A stretch of 46,998 bases of DNA from a bacterium (GTDB lineage Bacteria > Planctomycetota > Planctomycetia > Planctomycetales > Planctomycetaceae), in assembly GCA_016124895.1 (NCBI GenBank), contig WGMU01000138.1:1-46998 (forward strand), in the 5' to 3' direction. Shown here piece after piece: positions 29,696 to 39,318 of the stretch. The translations under genes and the position numbers were made by a program. Numbering within the stretch: the stretch's first letter is position 1; each line of letters starts with the position of its first letter. The notes under the pieces were generated by a model that ran no database searches, was not told where the DNA came from, and saw only the letters and a program-made list of their open reading frames with translations.

Positions 29696-29804
29696 CGGAG
29701 GTTCCGTGCTGACAGGGAAACCAGGCGTTCGGTTGCGAGTCTACCGTCCCGCCGTGGCCGATGATCAGCCAGAAATCCGCGGCCCGGCGAGCCCTTCGGG
29801 CTGG

Positions 29805-31694
29805 TCACTGTTCGCGTGCATCCAGTTGCCGCTGCAGCCAATCCTGCAGAATGGTTGCCGCATCCGCTGTGCTGCCGGCCTCCCGGTCGATCAGCGTCAG
29901 ATCCTGTGCGTGGACAAGGCGACGGACCAGATCGTCCTGTGCCTTATCCGCCGTTCCCGAGTCGAAGAGCGACGGATGAGCAACGATGCAGTCCCAGGTT
30001 GGCGAGCCGAAGTTCAGAGACCAGTTCATCACCCACGCGTACGAACCCGCAAATGACTCGTCCTTCCTGTCCGAGGCCGACCGCGGAATCGCGATCAGGA
30101 CGAGGTCCGGTTTGAACGCTCGTACGCGCGACTTCGCGTCCTGTTCCAGGCTGGCCAGCGACAGCCCCTCGGTCGACCAGGCACTCACTTCGACCCTGGC
30201 ATTCGGGAACGGCTTGTGAAGTGCCTCTTCAATCAGCTTGTCGAATGGTGGCATGGCCAGTACGCGAACTGGCTCGTTTCCGCGGAGCCGTGCGAGCGTG
30301 TGACTGATGACCGGTTCCGTCGGCATCACGTCATCGAGTGCCACTCGCTGCCCCGTAATGCTCTGTGCGAGGCTGATCGCGATGCGTTTGTGGCCATCCA
30401 TGTTGGGGTGAATGGCGTCGCTCATCAGCAGTCGCCAGTCAAACACGTCGTGGCTGCGAGTCGCCTCCAGTTCTCGGTAGCAGTCGCAGATGGCGACGTT
30501 GAGTTCCCGCCCGACGTCGCGGACCACGTCACAGTATTCAATCAGCCTTGTCGTCGGGCGGCCTGACGAGTCAACGACTGCGTTCGGCGTGGCGAGGACA
30601 ACCTCGGCACCCCCCTCGCGACATTTGCGGACGATCGTCACGAGGTTCGCACGGTAGTCGTCGATCGGCACGCGCGTCATATCGTTCAGACCGAACATGA
30701 CTGTGACCAGATCCGGCTGCTGGCTGAGAACGTCGCGGTCAATACGGGCCAGAGCATTGACTGTCGTATGCCCACTGATGCCCGCGTTGGTCATCTGCAC
30801 TTGAGCGTTCGGCACGCTGCGACGCAGAGCGATCTCCAGCATGTCCGTGTACGCTCGCCGGCTGCCAGTGTGGTAGTAGACTCCGGTCACGCTGTCTCCA
30901 AAACAGACAATGCGAACCGGCTCTCCCGAAACCAGTTTCTCCCGTGTCGTCAGGGCCGGCCCCATTGCCTGACGCAGTTCCGGCAGCATCAGCGTTGCCA
31001 GTTCGCGATGTCCGGCCGGGTTGGGATGACAACCGTCGGTCGTCCAGTCGTGCAGCTCGACGCCGTCCGCCCGGGAGGCTGTCCACTTTGCAAAGTGATC
31101 AACCAGCGGAACACGCCATTCGTGAGCAATCTGTCGGCACGCTTCGACGTAAGGCTCCAGCCGGACATTCGGGTTTTCGCCGACTCCGTTAGGCCCGGCC
31201 TTGTCGGACCAGCGAGGTTCGGTCATCAGCACGGGAGTGATCCCGCGCCGCAGCAACTCGGAGACGATCATCGTCAGGTTCGCGCGGTAGGCGTCGAGCG
31301 TGATGCGTGTGTCTGACTTGCCGCGGTCAATGTAACTGTCGTTGGTGCCGTACATCACCGTGACGATGTCCGGCTTGAGTTCGATCACTTGATCCAGGCG
31401 GCGGAGCGCCTGATCCGTGCGTTCGCCGCCGATCCCGACGTTGATCACACGCGACTCGACGCCTGCCTCACTCAGGTCGTGTCCGACCAGCGAGGCAAAC
31501 GTCTGCTCGGGGGTGACGCCCGAGCGGACACCTTTCGTGATCGAGTCTCCCAGAGTCACGATGGTCCACGAACGCGGTCCACGCTGGGCGGACGGCATGT
31601 CGTCCGCCACTGCCAGCGACGTGGCAAGACACAACAGCGTGGCGGCCAGATAAAGCGGAATTGCCCGCAAACATGATTGACGCCGTTGAGTCAT
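29805..31694 (-). CDS. Exported protein with three tandem SGNH-hydrolase modules, the last degenerate
   Basis: A 629-aa protein with a signal peptide (about 10-31). Module 1 (about 40-240) has VTLGDSITKG, NVGIGGERTD, YGTNDSYID and DGCHPNPAGH, a full SGNH set. Module 2 (about 255-455) has VCFGDSVTGV, NAGISGHTTV, FGLNDMTRV and DAIHPNMDGH, also complete. Module 3 (about 465-625) keeps the fold pattern (VRVLAMPPFDKLIEEAL, FKPDLVLIAIPRSASD) but lacks the GDS nucleophile, the GxND motif and a clear catalytic His. It is therefore likely a binding or structural copy. Probably a secreted esterase or deacetylase of complex glycans. It is downstream of the DUF1501 gene's start on the same strand, 109 bp apart. 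Confidence 0.88.
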   Translation of the reverse strand: MTQRRQSCLRAIPLYLAATLLCLATSLAVADDMPSAQRGPRSWTIVTLGDSITKGVRSGVTPEQTFASLVGHDLSEAGVESRVINVGIGGERTDQALRRLDQVIELKPDIVTVMYGTNDSYIDRGKSDTRITLDAYRANLTMIVSELLRRGITPVLMTEPRWSDKAGPNGVGENPNVRLEPYVEACRQIAHEWRVPLVDHFAKWTASRADGVELHDWTTDGCHPNPAGHRELATLMLPELRQAMGPALTTREKLVSGEPVRIVCFGDSVTGVYYHTGSRRAYTDMLEIALRRSVPNAQVQMTNAGISGHTTVNALARIDRDVLSQQPDLVTVMFGLNDMTRVPIDDYRANLVTIVRKCREGGAEVVLATPNAVVDSSGRPTTRLIEYCDVVRDVGRELNVAICDCYRELEATRSHDVFDWRLLMSDAIHPNMDGHKRIAISLAQSITGQRVALDDVMPTEPVISHTLARLRGNEPVRVLAMPPFDKLIEEALHKPFPNARVEVSAWSTEGLSLASLEQDAKSRVRAFKPDLVLIAIPRSASDRKDESFAGSYAWVMNWSLNFGSPTWDCIVAHPSLFDSGTADKAQDDLVRRLVHAQDLTLIDREAGSTADAATILQDWLQRQLDAREQ

Positions 31695-31922
31695 CGAGAG
31701 AGTTCTCCATTTCGCAGAGGTGGGCTGCGAGGCTCCAAGTGATTCCGTGGTGGCTGAAGTGATTCAGACAAAACGATGAAGACTTCAGCCAGAGATTTCA
31801 GCAGTGCGCTGTCGTACTCACTGTCGGCAAGCCAGCTCGTTCCGGAAGAGCAGAGACGCAGTTCCTTCCGTTTCGAGTGTTGGCCGGAGTGTCTGGCGCC
31901 GTCCTGTAAATCATCTGGATGC

Positions 31923-33938
31923 TCAACGACCGGCCGTTGAAGCGGCGAATTTCCATTGTTCGTTGAAGTAGCCGGCGCGAAGAACCTGTTCCGAGACGGT
32001 AGCGGATCCATCAACGGGGAAAGCTGGTTTCAGGACGGCCCAGTCGCCCCAGCGAGGAAACAGCAGGTAGTTGAGGCTGGCCAGTTCCGACTCGTGAAAC
32101 GTGTGGCCGCAGTTCACCACGAGGTAGCGGTCTTCCGCGCCAGGCAACGGATTCGGAACAATGAATGCGGGCACGTGGCCTGCAGCGGAATAGTCCTGAC
32201 CATCCATGTGCAGCACTTCACTGGACCAGGTCAGCGGGAGATTCGGGAGCGACCTGGCGATCAGGCGGTTACTGCCGGGGTCGCCGAACAGGATCAGGTT
32301 GCGGGTGCGAATATCGTCCTCGGTCACGTCCACGTCGTCTTTGATGGGCAGCTCGCCGCGAAAATACTGATGCCATTCACTGGCGAAGCGGCGGAGGCTC
32401 GCGTCCGCGTACTTCTGCACGTCGGCGTTCCAGGGCTGGCCGGTTCCACGGACGCACAGGAAGGACGTCGTAAAGGCGTCGTCGATCGGTCCCTGTTGGC
32501 CCGGGTGTTTGCCGATCAGCTTTGAATGACTTCCCTGGGCCAGGAGCTGCCATTTGCCGTCGATGAGTGCCAGCTCGACGTGGCCGGCGGGGAAGGGAAA
32601 CTCGCTGCCGGACTCACCGATTTGAATTCGCCGCGGTCGCTCGGGCAGCTCGCCTGATCTGATCGCAAACCGAGTGATGTTCTGCGGCTCGGCCACGACG
32701 AGAACACCATCAGCCAGCTTTGCGGAGAGTTCCGCGCGAGCGTAGTGCTGCTTTAGGCCGAGAATTTCCAGCCAGTGGCAGCGGCTGTACTTGAGCGTCC
32801 AGGTGACAAAGCGGAGATCGCGCGGACGGCGCCGTGCGGCAGCGACGTGCTCAGCGATGCGCCGCATCTGTTTGGCGTGCGTCACCGGGTCGATGACGTG
32901 CCCGGTTCCGGGCGAGATGAGATTGATCATCTGCAGGCCTTCGCGCCGCATCGCCTCGCCCATGATGACGTGGGCCTGAAAGAAGACGTCTTTCTCGCCG
33001 ATGCACGCGATGGCCGGAACGACTCCGGCGTTGGCCGCGTAGTCGACCGAGTCGAGCATGTGCAGGCCGGCTTCCTGATGATCCGGCAGCGGCCCGACGC
33101 GGACAAAGTTCTTCAGCGGAGTTTCCGAGAACCGGTGCGTGTCCACGTAGCCACAGTACGGACCGAGCGCGACGAACCGGTCTGGGTGCTTCAGGCCCAG
33201 GTGCCAGGTTCCGGACGCACCCATCGACATCCCGCGCAGCACGATGCGGTCGCGGTCGATGCTGTACCGCCGGCAGACGTCTTCAATGGCTTCAAAGACG
33301 TCGGTCTCGCCCGACCAGCGATAGCAGTTTTCAACGCGTCCCAGCGGATGCAGTTCGATAAAGGGCTGTTCCGGCGCCGAGGAAGCCACTCCGTCACCCT
33401 CATCGAAACGCGCAATGAACTTCAACTCGCTCATGCCGACCGGTCGAGTGCTGCCGTGCAGAACAACGTCGAGCCGTATGGGAGTCGACGGGTCATAGGT
33501 CTGCGGAACGATCACGCCGTAAGGCTGCACCGAACCGTCAACGGCCGACACGTAACCCAGCGCGAGTCTTCCTTGCCGCTCCTTCCACGACGACGTTCTC
33601 TCGGACAGCGCGGCCAGCCGTTCCTCTGTCCGAGTCACCGCCTGCTCCAGCAATCGGACGTTTGCGGAAGTGAACTCACGGTCGTACTTCAACGCCCACG
33701 TCAGACCTTTCGTGAAGATTGCAGCATCGGCCCATGCTGGCGATACACGATCCGCGTGCCTGTCGAGAATCGTCTGGAGTCTTTGCACATTCTGTTCCAG
33801 TGAATCCCGCTGAGTTTCCGACAGCGGATCACTCTGCCCCAGCGCAGCCACAGGCCACACGCCGACAATCAGGCTCACCACCAGCCACACAGAAAAGTTT
33901 CCAGCCACGACGGAACCTCCGCGGAAAGCTGCATTCAA
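31923..33938 (-). CDS. Exported prolyl-oligopeptidase-like alpha/beta hydrolase
   Basis: A 671-aa protein with a signal peptide (VWLVVSLIVGVWPVAALG). A helical N-terminal region (40-130) is followed by an alpha/beta-hydrolase domain (about 140-370). LDVVLHGSTRP is the HG-type oxyanion segment, IVLRGMSMGASGTWHLGLKH has the nucleophile elbow G-x-S-x-G, VPAIACIGEKDVFF supplies the Asp region, and SPGTGHVI the His. The C-terminal 280 residues form a second, beta-rich domain without a known motif. This is the planctomycete layout of 'prolyl oligopeptidase family' or esterase proteins; true peptidase activity is not shown by sequence. Confidence 0.82.
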   Translation of the reverse strand: MNAAFRGGSVVAGNFSVWLVVSLIVGVWPVAALGQSDPLSETQRDSLEQNVQRLQTILDRHADRVSPAWADAAIFTKGLTWALKYDREFTSANVRLLEQAVTRTEERLAALSERTSSWKERQGRLALGYVSAVDGSVQPYGVIVPQTYDPSTPIRLDVVLHGSTRPVGMSELKFIARFDEGDGVASSAPEQPFIELHPLGRVENCYRWSGETDVFEAIEDVCRRYSIDRDRIVLRGMSMGASGTWHLGLKHPDRFVALGPYCGYVDTHRFSETPLKNFVRVGPLPDHQEAGLHMLDSVDYAANAGVVPAIACIGEKDVFFQAHVIMGEAMRREGLQMINLISPGTGHVIDPVTHAKQMRRIAEHVAAARRRPRDLRFVTWTLKYSRCHWLEILGLKQHYARAELSAKLADGVLVVAEPQNITRFAIRSGELPERPRRIQIGESGSEFPFPAGHVELALIDGKWQLLAQGSHSKLIGKHPGQQGPIDDAFTTSFLCVRGTGQPWNADVQKYADASLRRFASEWHQYFRGELPIKDDVDVTEDDIRTRNLILFGDPGSNRLIARSLPNLPLTWSSEVLHMDGQDYSAAGHVPAFIVPNPLPGAEDRYLVVNCGHTFHESELASLNYLLFPRWGDWAVLKPAFPVDGSATVSEQVLRAGYFNEQWKFAASTAGR

Positions 33939-34143
33939 TGACGCGTCAAATTATAGGCTGGCCGACTTCCGCCTCACACGCCTGCAAGCCATCATGAATG
34001 AGCCAGGCTGATGCGTTGTCCGTTGTAACATCTCAGGCTCACGGGATGACGATCCGACTCGGACAAAGCGCGGCCGGGCCTTTCACAACACTGCTCTCAT
34101 CGCTTGTCGCCTCTCGAAACATCTCTGCATCGAGGATTTCACC

Positions 34144-34977
34144 ATGCTCCGACTGATGTGCGTTTCGTCGATTCTCATTGCCGGCGCGCTGGCAGCCGTT
34201 CCGGACCCGGTCTCACCTGATCCGGAAAGTGTCCGGCCCATCGACGCCGTCGACACGGTCTTCATCGAAGACATGACGTGGATGGAAGTCCGGGATGCGA
34301 TGCGAGCCGGTAAAAAGACCGTCATCGTTGCGACGGGGGGCGTCGAGCAGAACGGGCCGTATCTGGTGACCGGAAAGCACAACGTCGTCCTGCGCGGGAC
34401 GACCGAAGCCATTGCCAGAAAACTTGGCAATGCACTGGTTGCTCCCATCGTGCCGTTCGTCCCCGAAGGTGACTTCGCTCCGCCAACAATTCATATGAAG
34501 TATCCCGGGACGGTCAGCGTGACAGAGGAGACCTACCACGCCCTGCTCAGTGATATCTGTCTCTCGTTGAAGACTCACGGCTTTGAACACATCGTGCTGA
34601 TCGGTGACAGCGGTGGAAATCAGGCCGGTCTCAAGGCCGTCGCCGAAACGCTCAACAGCAGGTGGGCTGGAACCAGCACGCATCTCCATTTCATTCCGGA
34701 ATACTATGATTTCCCATCCGTCGCCGACTGGCTCAGGAAACAGGGAATCGAGCAGGCTCCGGAAGGACTTCACGATGACTTTGCGATGACGGCCATGATG
34801 ATGGCTGTTGACCCAGCGAGCGTTCGGACGCAGCAGCGAATCAAGGCCGGCTGCTTCCGGATCAATGGAGTCGATCTTGCTCCCGCCGAGAAGACAATTG
34901 AGTGGGGTCGGCGCATCATCAACTTTCGTGCTGACGCGACCGTCGCCGCGATTCAGAAGTCAATCGGCAGAGAATGA
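34144..34977 (+). CDS. Creatininase-family amidohydrolase-like protein
   Basis: A 277-aa protein with a possible signal peptide (MLRLMCVSSILIAGALA). The creatininase-family core is seen: TVIVATGGVEQNGPYLVTGK (the conserved E-Q/H-N/H-G segment), ALVAPIVPFVPEG, MKYPGTVSVTEETYHALLSD and IVLIGDSGGNQAGL. The usual HL of the metal site is replaced by LVTGKHN, and the usual GHGGN by GDSGGN, so one or two metal ligands differ from creatininase itself. Family membership is clear; the substrate is unknown. It is divergent from the prolyl-oligopeptidase-like gene with 205 bp between. Confidence 0.8.
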   Translation: MLRLMCVSSILIAGALAAVPDPVSPDPESVRPIDAVDTVFIEDMTWMEVRDAMRAGKKTVIVATGGVEQNGPYLVTGKHNVVLRGTTEAIARKLGNALVAPIVPFVPEGDFAPPTIHMKYPGTVSVTEETYHALLSDICLSLKTHGFEHIVLIGDSGGNQAGLKAVAETLNSRWAGTSTHLHFIPEYYDFPSVADWLRKQGIEQAPEGLHDDFAMTAMMMAVDPASVRTQQRIKAGCFRINGVDLAPAEKTIEWGRRIINFRADATVAAIQKSIGRE

Positions 34978-35335
34978 CGACATTCCGGACCGCACGTTGC
35001 ACCACGCCGCCTTTCGTTCAGACGATAAGACGAGTCTGTCAACGTACCGACACGCTTTGACATGGTCAGGCTTCAGCGTCTCGACTTTCTCAGGAACTTA
35101 ACGATTCCTGTCGCTGTCGCTGGTGATGGTCCTGATGACGGCGGAACCTTCAACACGCCTGGCGCGGATGTTGATCAGCCGGCAGGTTCGCTGGCCTGAT
35201 CGGCAGTTATCGGCCGTGGCAATTCCAGCATCCGACGTGAATCAGCTCCGGAGTTTCGGGATGATGCGCGTGCCCGCGCATACTGGTGTCGAAGTTGAAT
35301 TCCAAACCCCTGCTTCCCTCTGGAGAACAACAGTG
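34978..35335. other. Intergenic region with a small stem-loop, no gene seen
   Basis: About 360 bp before the alpha/beta-hydrolase gene. ATGCGCG (35264-35270) and CGCGCAT (35275-35281) form a perfect 7-bp hairpin with a TGCC loop. TCTGGAGAACA near 35319 may serve as a ribosome-binding site. An in-frame extension from 35123 covers much of it but lacks support. Confidence 0.4.
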
Positions 35336-36253
35336 ATGAGATTATTCCGTCGATTGCTGCCGATCGCGTTTGTCGTCCTGCAGGCTGCAAACTCCTGGCA
35401 GTCTGTCGCTGTGGCGGACGACAAAGCAGGGATCAGTCCAGTCCAGGTCGTGAAGGGCGTTGATTATCTGGGGGAAGATCGCGCGGAAAAAATGGATTTC
35501 TACCTGCCGGCAAAGAGCGATGGCTCACGCCGTCCAGCGGTGCTGATCATTCATGGCGGCGGATGGCAGGGCGGAGACAAGGCTGCAGCACGGGAACAGA
35601 ACATCGGCAACACGCTGGCCGCTGCCGGATACGTCTGCGCCAGCATCAATTATCGTCTGGCGCAAAAAAATGATCATGTGCCTTCGCGTCTGCGCGAGGT
35701 GTGGCCCGGAATGCTGTACGATTGCAAGACGGCTGTGCGGTTCCTGCGCAGGTACGCGGATCGGTATCAGATCGATCTGGATCACATCGGCGCCATCGGT
35801 GGATCAGCCGGCGGCCATCTGGCATCGATCCTGGCGACAACAGATGCAGACGACGGACTCGACCCGGAAGGGCCGAATGGTGATTACTCCTGCCGCGTTC
35901 AGGCGGTCGTCCCGATGTATGGCGTCCACGATGTCCTGAAACAGGCGCGGCTTCGCGACAACGTGCTGACCGAAGACGAGGAAAAACTGTGCGTGCAGGC
36001 GTCTGCGGTCACGTATGTGACGGCCGACGATCCGCCCGCGCTGATCCTGCACGGGACAATGGATGCCCTGGTGCCTGTCGAGCAGTCACAGTTCCTGAAG
36101 GCTCGCCTTGATGCGGTCGGAGTGCCGGCCGAACTGCTGGTCATTGAAGGGGCGCCGCACAGCTTTCATCTTCAGCCACAGCAACGAGACCTGCGGGCTA
36201 CGGTGATCGACTTTTTTGACCGCCATCTGAAGCAAGTTGCTCCACCGCGTTGA
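35336..36253 (+). CDS. Exported alpha/beta hydrolase (BD-FAE/esterase-like)
   Basis: A 305-aa protein with a signal peptide (LLPIAFVVLQAANSW). The fold marks are IHGGGWQGGD (oxyanion HGGGW), GAIGGSAGGHLA (nucleophile Ser in G-x-S-x-G), PALILHGTMDALVPV (Asp) and GAPHSFHL (His). This is the pattern of BD-FAE-type esterases that act on acetylated or feruloylated sugars. The ATG at 35336 fits the signal peptide. It is followed 61 bp later by the large fusion gene on the same strand. Confidence 0.88.
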   Translation: MRLFRRLLPIAFVVLQAANSWQSVAVADDKAGISPVQVVKGVDYLGEDRAEKMDFYLPAKSDGSRRPAVLIIHGGGWQGGDKAAAREQNIGNTLAAAGYVCASINYRLAQKNDHVPSRLREVWPGMLYDCKTAVRFLRRYADRYQIDLDHIGAIGGSAGGHLASILATTDADDGLDPEGPNGDYSCRVQAVVPMYGVHDVLKQARLRDNVLTEDEEKLCVQASAVTYVTADDPPALILHGTMDALVPVEQSQFLKARLDAVGVPAELLVIEGAPHSFHLQPQQRDLRATVIDFFDRHLKQVAPPR

Positions 36254-36314
36254 TTCGCTGTGGGGAACTGATGGTGCGCAATCGCGGTATTGTATTTCGG
36301 AGCGGAGTTGTCAG

Positions 36315-38696
36315 ATGTCTGTCGTCACATTCTCTGGTCGGTGCAGGGCAGTGTTCGCTGCAAACGCGATGATCTGCCTCGCGTCATTCTACCCGCTGAG
36401 CGTCCGGGCTGCCGACACGGCGAGTCAGGTGCGTGTACTGTGCTACAATATTCACTACGGGCAGGGCACAGACGGGCAATACGACATCGCTCGTCTGGCG
36501 GAAGTGATCCGCGGCACAAAACCGGACCTGGTCGCGCTGCAGGAAGTGGACGCTGGCGTGAAACGCTCCGGTCGGGTCCATGAGGCTCAACGACTGGCTG
36601 ATCTCACGGGAATGGCGGTGCGTTTCGGTCCGACGCAGCACTATGAAGGAGGCCTGTTCGGCAACGCTGTGCTTTCCCGTCTGCCGATTCTGGATGTGGC
36701 GATTCATCCCCTGCCATCCACCGAGAGTACGGCCGCACGAACGACGTACCCGCGTGGAGCCATTGCCGTCATCGTCAAGGGTCCGCAGGGAACCCCTCTG
36801 CGAATCATCAGTACCCACTTTCAGCACAACGTTCCCGAAGATCGACTTGCTGAAGCACAGGCAATCAATCAACTCTTCGCCGACGACGAAAACGACATCC
36901 CGACAATTCTGGCTGGCGACATGAATGCCGTGCCTGATTCCGAGCCGATTGCCGAGTTACTCAAACACTGGTCCAGTACGGCAGACGAACCAGCCACGCC
37001 AACGGCGCCCTCCACAAACCCGCGTTCACGAATCGACTATGTGTTTTACCGACCCGCGTCGAAGTTCCGGTTGATCGAATCACAGGTGATTCCCGAAGCA
37101 GTGGCCTCTGATCACCGGCCGGTTTTCGCCATTCTGAAACTCGAACACGAGGTTCCGCAGCAGGTGATCAATCGACCGGATTCCAGCATCAGGATCGACG
37201 GGCGACTTGATGAGCCCGCCTGGCGAAACGCGACGGAATTCGGCGACTTTTCATTTCCGTGGTGGACGTCAGGCAAGCGTGAGCAGACCGCCGCCCGGAT
37301 GCTGTGGGACGACGAATTCCTGTATGTGTCGTTTCAGTGTGACGATGCCTACGTTTCGGCGGAGCAGACCGGGCACGACAGCCGGGTCTACCTGGATGAC
37401 TGCGTCGAGCTGTTTACAGCACCGAATCCTCTGCGACCTGGTGACTACTTCAATATCGAAATGAATGTGAACGGGACCATTCTCGATCGCCATCATCCGG
37501 ATGGCCCCGGCGCACCGGAAGTTCCGAACTGGAATACACAGGGCGTGCAGATCGCGACGACAGTCAACGGCACTCTGAATGACGACAGTGACACCGATCG
37601 TGGCTGGATTCTGGAAGTCGCGATTCCGTTCGCCAACTTTGCCCAGGTGACCGGTCGAGCGCATCCGCAGGATGGCGATATCTGGCATCTCAATCTGAAC
37701 CGGCTTGGCGGACGAACGAATCCGCAGCACAGTCAGTGGTCGCCTGGTCGAACGGAGAAGCCGGCATTTCACCATCCCGAGTTCTTCGGAGGCGTGACAT
37801 TCTCGACGCACTCGTCGACGCAACAGGCACTGCACTCACTCATGACCGCCGGGTACAGGCCATCGCTTGACTTCCTGGAGATTCCAGACGGCCTCACGCT
37901 CGGACCATGTTCCGCGGTGGACACTGATCGGGACGGTAATCTCTACCTGTGCCATCGCGGTCCGCAACCGGTTCTCTGTTTCACCGCGTCGGGCAGGTTC
38001 GTCCGGTCATGGGGAGACGGCGTTATCGGCAAACCTCACGGGCTGCGGGTCGACCCCGAAGGAAATGTGTGGGTGACTGACCTGGCACACCACATGGTCT
38101 TCAAGTTCTGTCGCGATGGAGAACTTCAACTGGCTCTTGGGACGCAGGACAGGCCAGGCGACGGTCCTGGGCAGTTCAACCAGCCGACGGATATCGCGTT
38201 CGCGCCGAATGGTGATGTCTATGTGACGGACGGGTATGGAAACAACCGCGTTGTCAGGTTCGACCGGCAGGGCAAACGACTTTCCGAATGGGGCACGGCG
38301 GGAACCGGCCCCGGTGAATTCGATCTGCCGCACAGCATCGTGATTGACGCCGAGCAACGAATTCTTGTCGGCGATCGTGAGAATGACCGCATTCAGGTGT
38401 TTGACCTGAATGGTCGCCTGCTTGATATCTGGAACGGCTTTGCACCGTACGGCATCGACATCGATACGGAGCACCGCTTCTTCATTGCCGATGCCCGCGC
38501 CAGTCAGGTCCTGCAGTTGGATCGGAATGGGGTCGCAACCAGGCGGCTTGGTGGTAAGGGCCACGCTCCCGGACAGTTCGAACTGCCACATATGCTCTGC
38601 GTCGACACCAGCGGCAGTATTCTCGTCGCCGAAGTCGGAGGTATACGATTCCAGAAGCTCGAAATGTGCTCCGTCATAACTCCGTCGAAAGATTGA
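36315..38696 (+). CDS. Three-domain fusion: endonuclease/exonuclease/phosphatase - CBM9-like - NHL propeller
   Basis: A 793-aa protein with a signal peptide (about 12-32, ending VRAAD). Residues 38-280 are an endonuclease/exonuclease/phosphatase (EEP) domain: RVLCYNIHYGQ, VALQEVDAG, AVLSRLPI, IISTHFQHN, ILAGDMNAVPDS and SDHRPVFA supply the metal and catalytic residues. Residues 290-510 are a carbohydrate-binding family 9/DOMON-like domain (IRIDGRLDEPAWRNATEFGD, VYLDDCVELFTAPNP, GWILEVAIPFANF). Residues 525-790 are NHL repeats (HGLRVDPEGNVWVTDLAHHM, PTDIAFAPNGDVYVTDGYGN). An exported EEP enzyme with a glycan-binding and a propeller module most likely cleaves phosphodiester/phosphomonoester bonds on envelope or extracellular polymers; DNase activity is possible. 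The ATG at 36315 starts the signal peptide. It is the last host-type gene before the integrated element. Confidence 0.85.
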   Translation: MSVVTFSGRCRAVFAANAMICLASFYPLSVRAADTASQVRVLCYNIHYGQGTDGQYDIARLAEVIRGTKPDLVALQEVDAGVKRSGRVHEAQRLADLTGMAVRFGPTQHYEGGLFGNAVLSRLPILDVAIHPLPSTESTAARTTYPRGAIAVIVKGPQGTPLRIISTHFQHNVPEDRLAEAQAINQLFADDENDIPTILAGDMNAVPDSEPIAELLKHWSSTADEPATPTAPSTNPRSRIDYVFYRPASKFRLIESQVIPEAVASDHRPVFAILKLEHEVPQQVINRPDSSIRIDGRLDEPAWRNATEFGDFSFPWWTSGKREQTAARMLWDDEFLYVSFQCDDAYVSAEQTGHDSRVYLDDCVELFTAPNPLRPGDYFNIEMNVNGTILDRHHPDGPGAPEVPNWNTQGVQIATTVNGTLNDDSDTDRGWILEVAIPFANFAQVTGRAHPQDGDIWHLNLNRLGGRTNPQHSQWSPGRTEKPAFHHPEFFGGVTFSTHSSTQQALHSLMTAGYRPSLDFLEIPDGLTLGPCSAVDTDRDGNLYLCHRGPQPVLCFTASGRFVRSWGDGVIGKPHGLRVDPEGNVWVTDLAHHMVFKFCRDGELQLALGTQDRPGDGPGQFNQPTDIAFAPNGDVYVTDGYGNNRVVRFDRQGKRLSEWGTAGTGPGEFDLPHSIVIDAEQRILVGDRENDRIQVFDLNGRLLDIWNGFAPYGIDIDTEHRFFIADARASQVLQLDRNGVATRRLGGKGHAPGQFELPHMLCVDTSGSILVAEVGGIRFQKLEMCSVITPSKD

Positions 38697-38976
38697 GTGT
38701 TGCCTGGATTATGATTCACAGGACTTCCGGCCATTGGCTTCAGGACAGACACACCCTCGCCGCCCACTCGTTCTCCGCAGCCAGCTCTCGTCTGGCCAGC
38801 ACAGGCAGAGCACCCAGTTATCGAACTGTTGCGGAAGGCGCCGGAAGTCGTAAGGTTCTGTGAGAGTGCTGAGGCCCGGCTCGCTACCGGGACTCACCCG
38901 CCTTGGCCGCACTTGAATCTGTCCCGAAGCAAGAATCTTCTGGCTGGAATTGACGTAAGTCGTTTCTGTGTAAAGT

Positions 38977-39021
38977 ACGCCCGGAGGGATTCGAACCCCC
39001 GACCGTCGGATTAGAAATCCG
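38977..39021 (-). repeat. Left att copy: 3' part of tRNA-Arg(UCU)
   Basis: Read on the minus strand this contains an anticodon arm with loop TTTCTAA (anticodon TCT), the variable region, a T-arm with loop TTCGAAT, and acceptor strand CGGGCGT. It is identical to 46637-46681. The next base to the right (39022) still fits tRNA position 27 (T27-A43 pair), but no D-arm or 5' acceptor strand follows, so this is not an intact tRNA gene. Confidence 0.85.
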
Positions 39022-39318
39022 ACTTCATCGACGGATGAAAACGCCACAAGCAGCGAACACACGGACGCTTACAGCGACAGCGAACCGAACACCGATTACG
39101 GCGCGCAGCAGAAAGCGCAGCACTTTGGCGACGGTGACGCAGCACTGCACGACGACAGCGGGCATTCCGGACGAACGGCAGAATCTTCGGATCAAAGCGG
39201 AAACGACGCCGCGTTGCGGTTGCTGGCCGAAGTCTGGAGCGAGCGGCCGGACGGAGTGCGGGATCAGATTCTGCGGCTCGCTGACGACGCTCTGGACGCT
39301 ATGAGGTGTCAGGACTGA
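39022..39318 (+). CDS. Orphaned C-terminal 98 codons of the integrase (joined in the circular form)
   Basis: This open frame continues directly from the left repeat in the same frame in which the integrase reads the right repeat, and stops with TGA at 39316-39318. It has no start near its 5' end: a TAA lies in frame just before the repeat (38971-38973). It codes for an acidic, Ser/Asp/Asn/Gln-rich linker (TSSTDENATSSEHTDAYSDS...) and then an amphipathic helical piece, RLLAEVWSERPDGVRDQIL with RLADDALDAM. Joining the two repeats, as in excision, gives one 536-codon integrase gene (423 + 15 + 98). In the integrated state shown here it cannot be expressed as part of the integrase. Confidence 0.65.
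   Translation, partial: TSSTDENATSSEHTDAYSDSEPNTDYGAQQKAQHFGDGDAALHDDSGHSGRTAESSDQSGNDAALRLLAEVWSERPDGVRDQILRLADDALDAMRCQD

Noticed and set aside
31956-33803. Long plus-strand ORFs opposite the prolyl-oligopeptidase-like gene
   Set aside because: Antisense shadows. The minus-strand frame has a signal peptide and catalytic motifs.
38829-39014. Short plus-strand ORF ending in RRDSNPRPSD
   Set aside because: The ending is the antisense reading of the tRNA T-arm in the att repeat, a well-known artefact in predicted proteins. The rest has no coding features.
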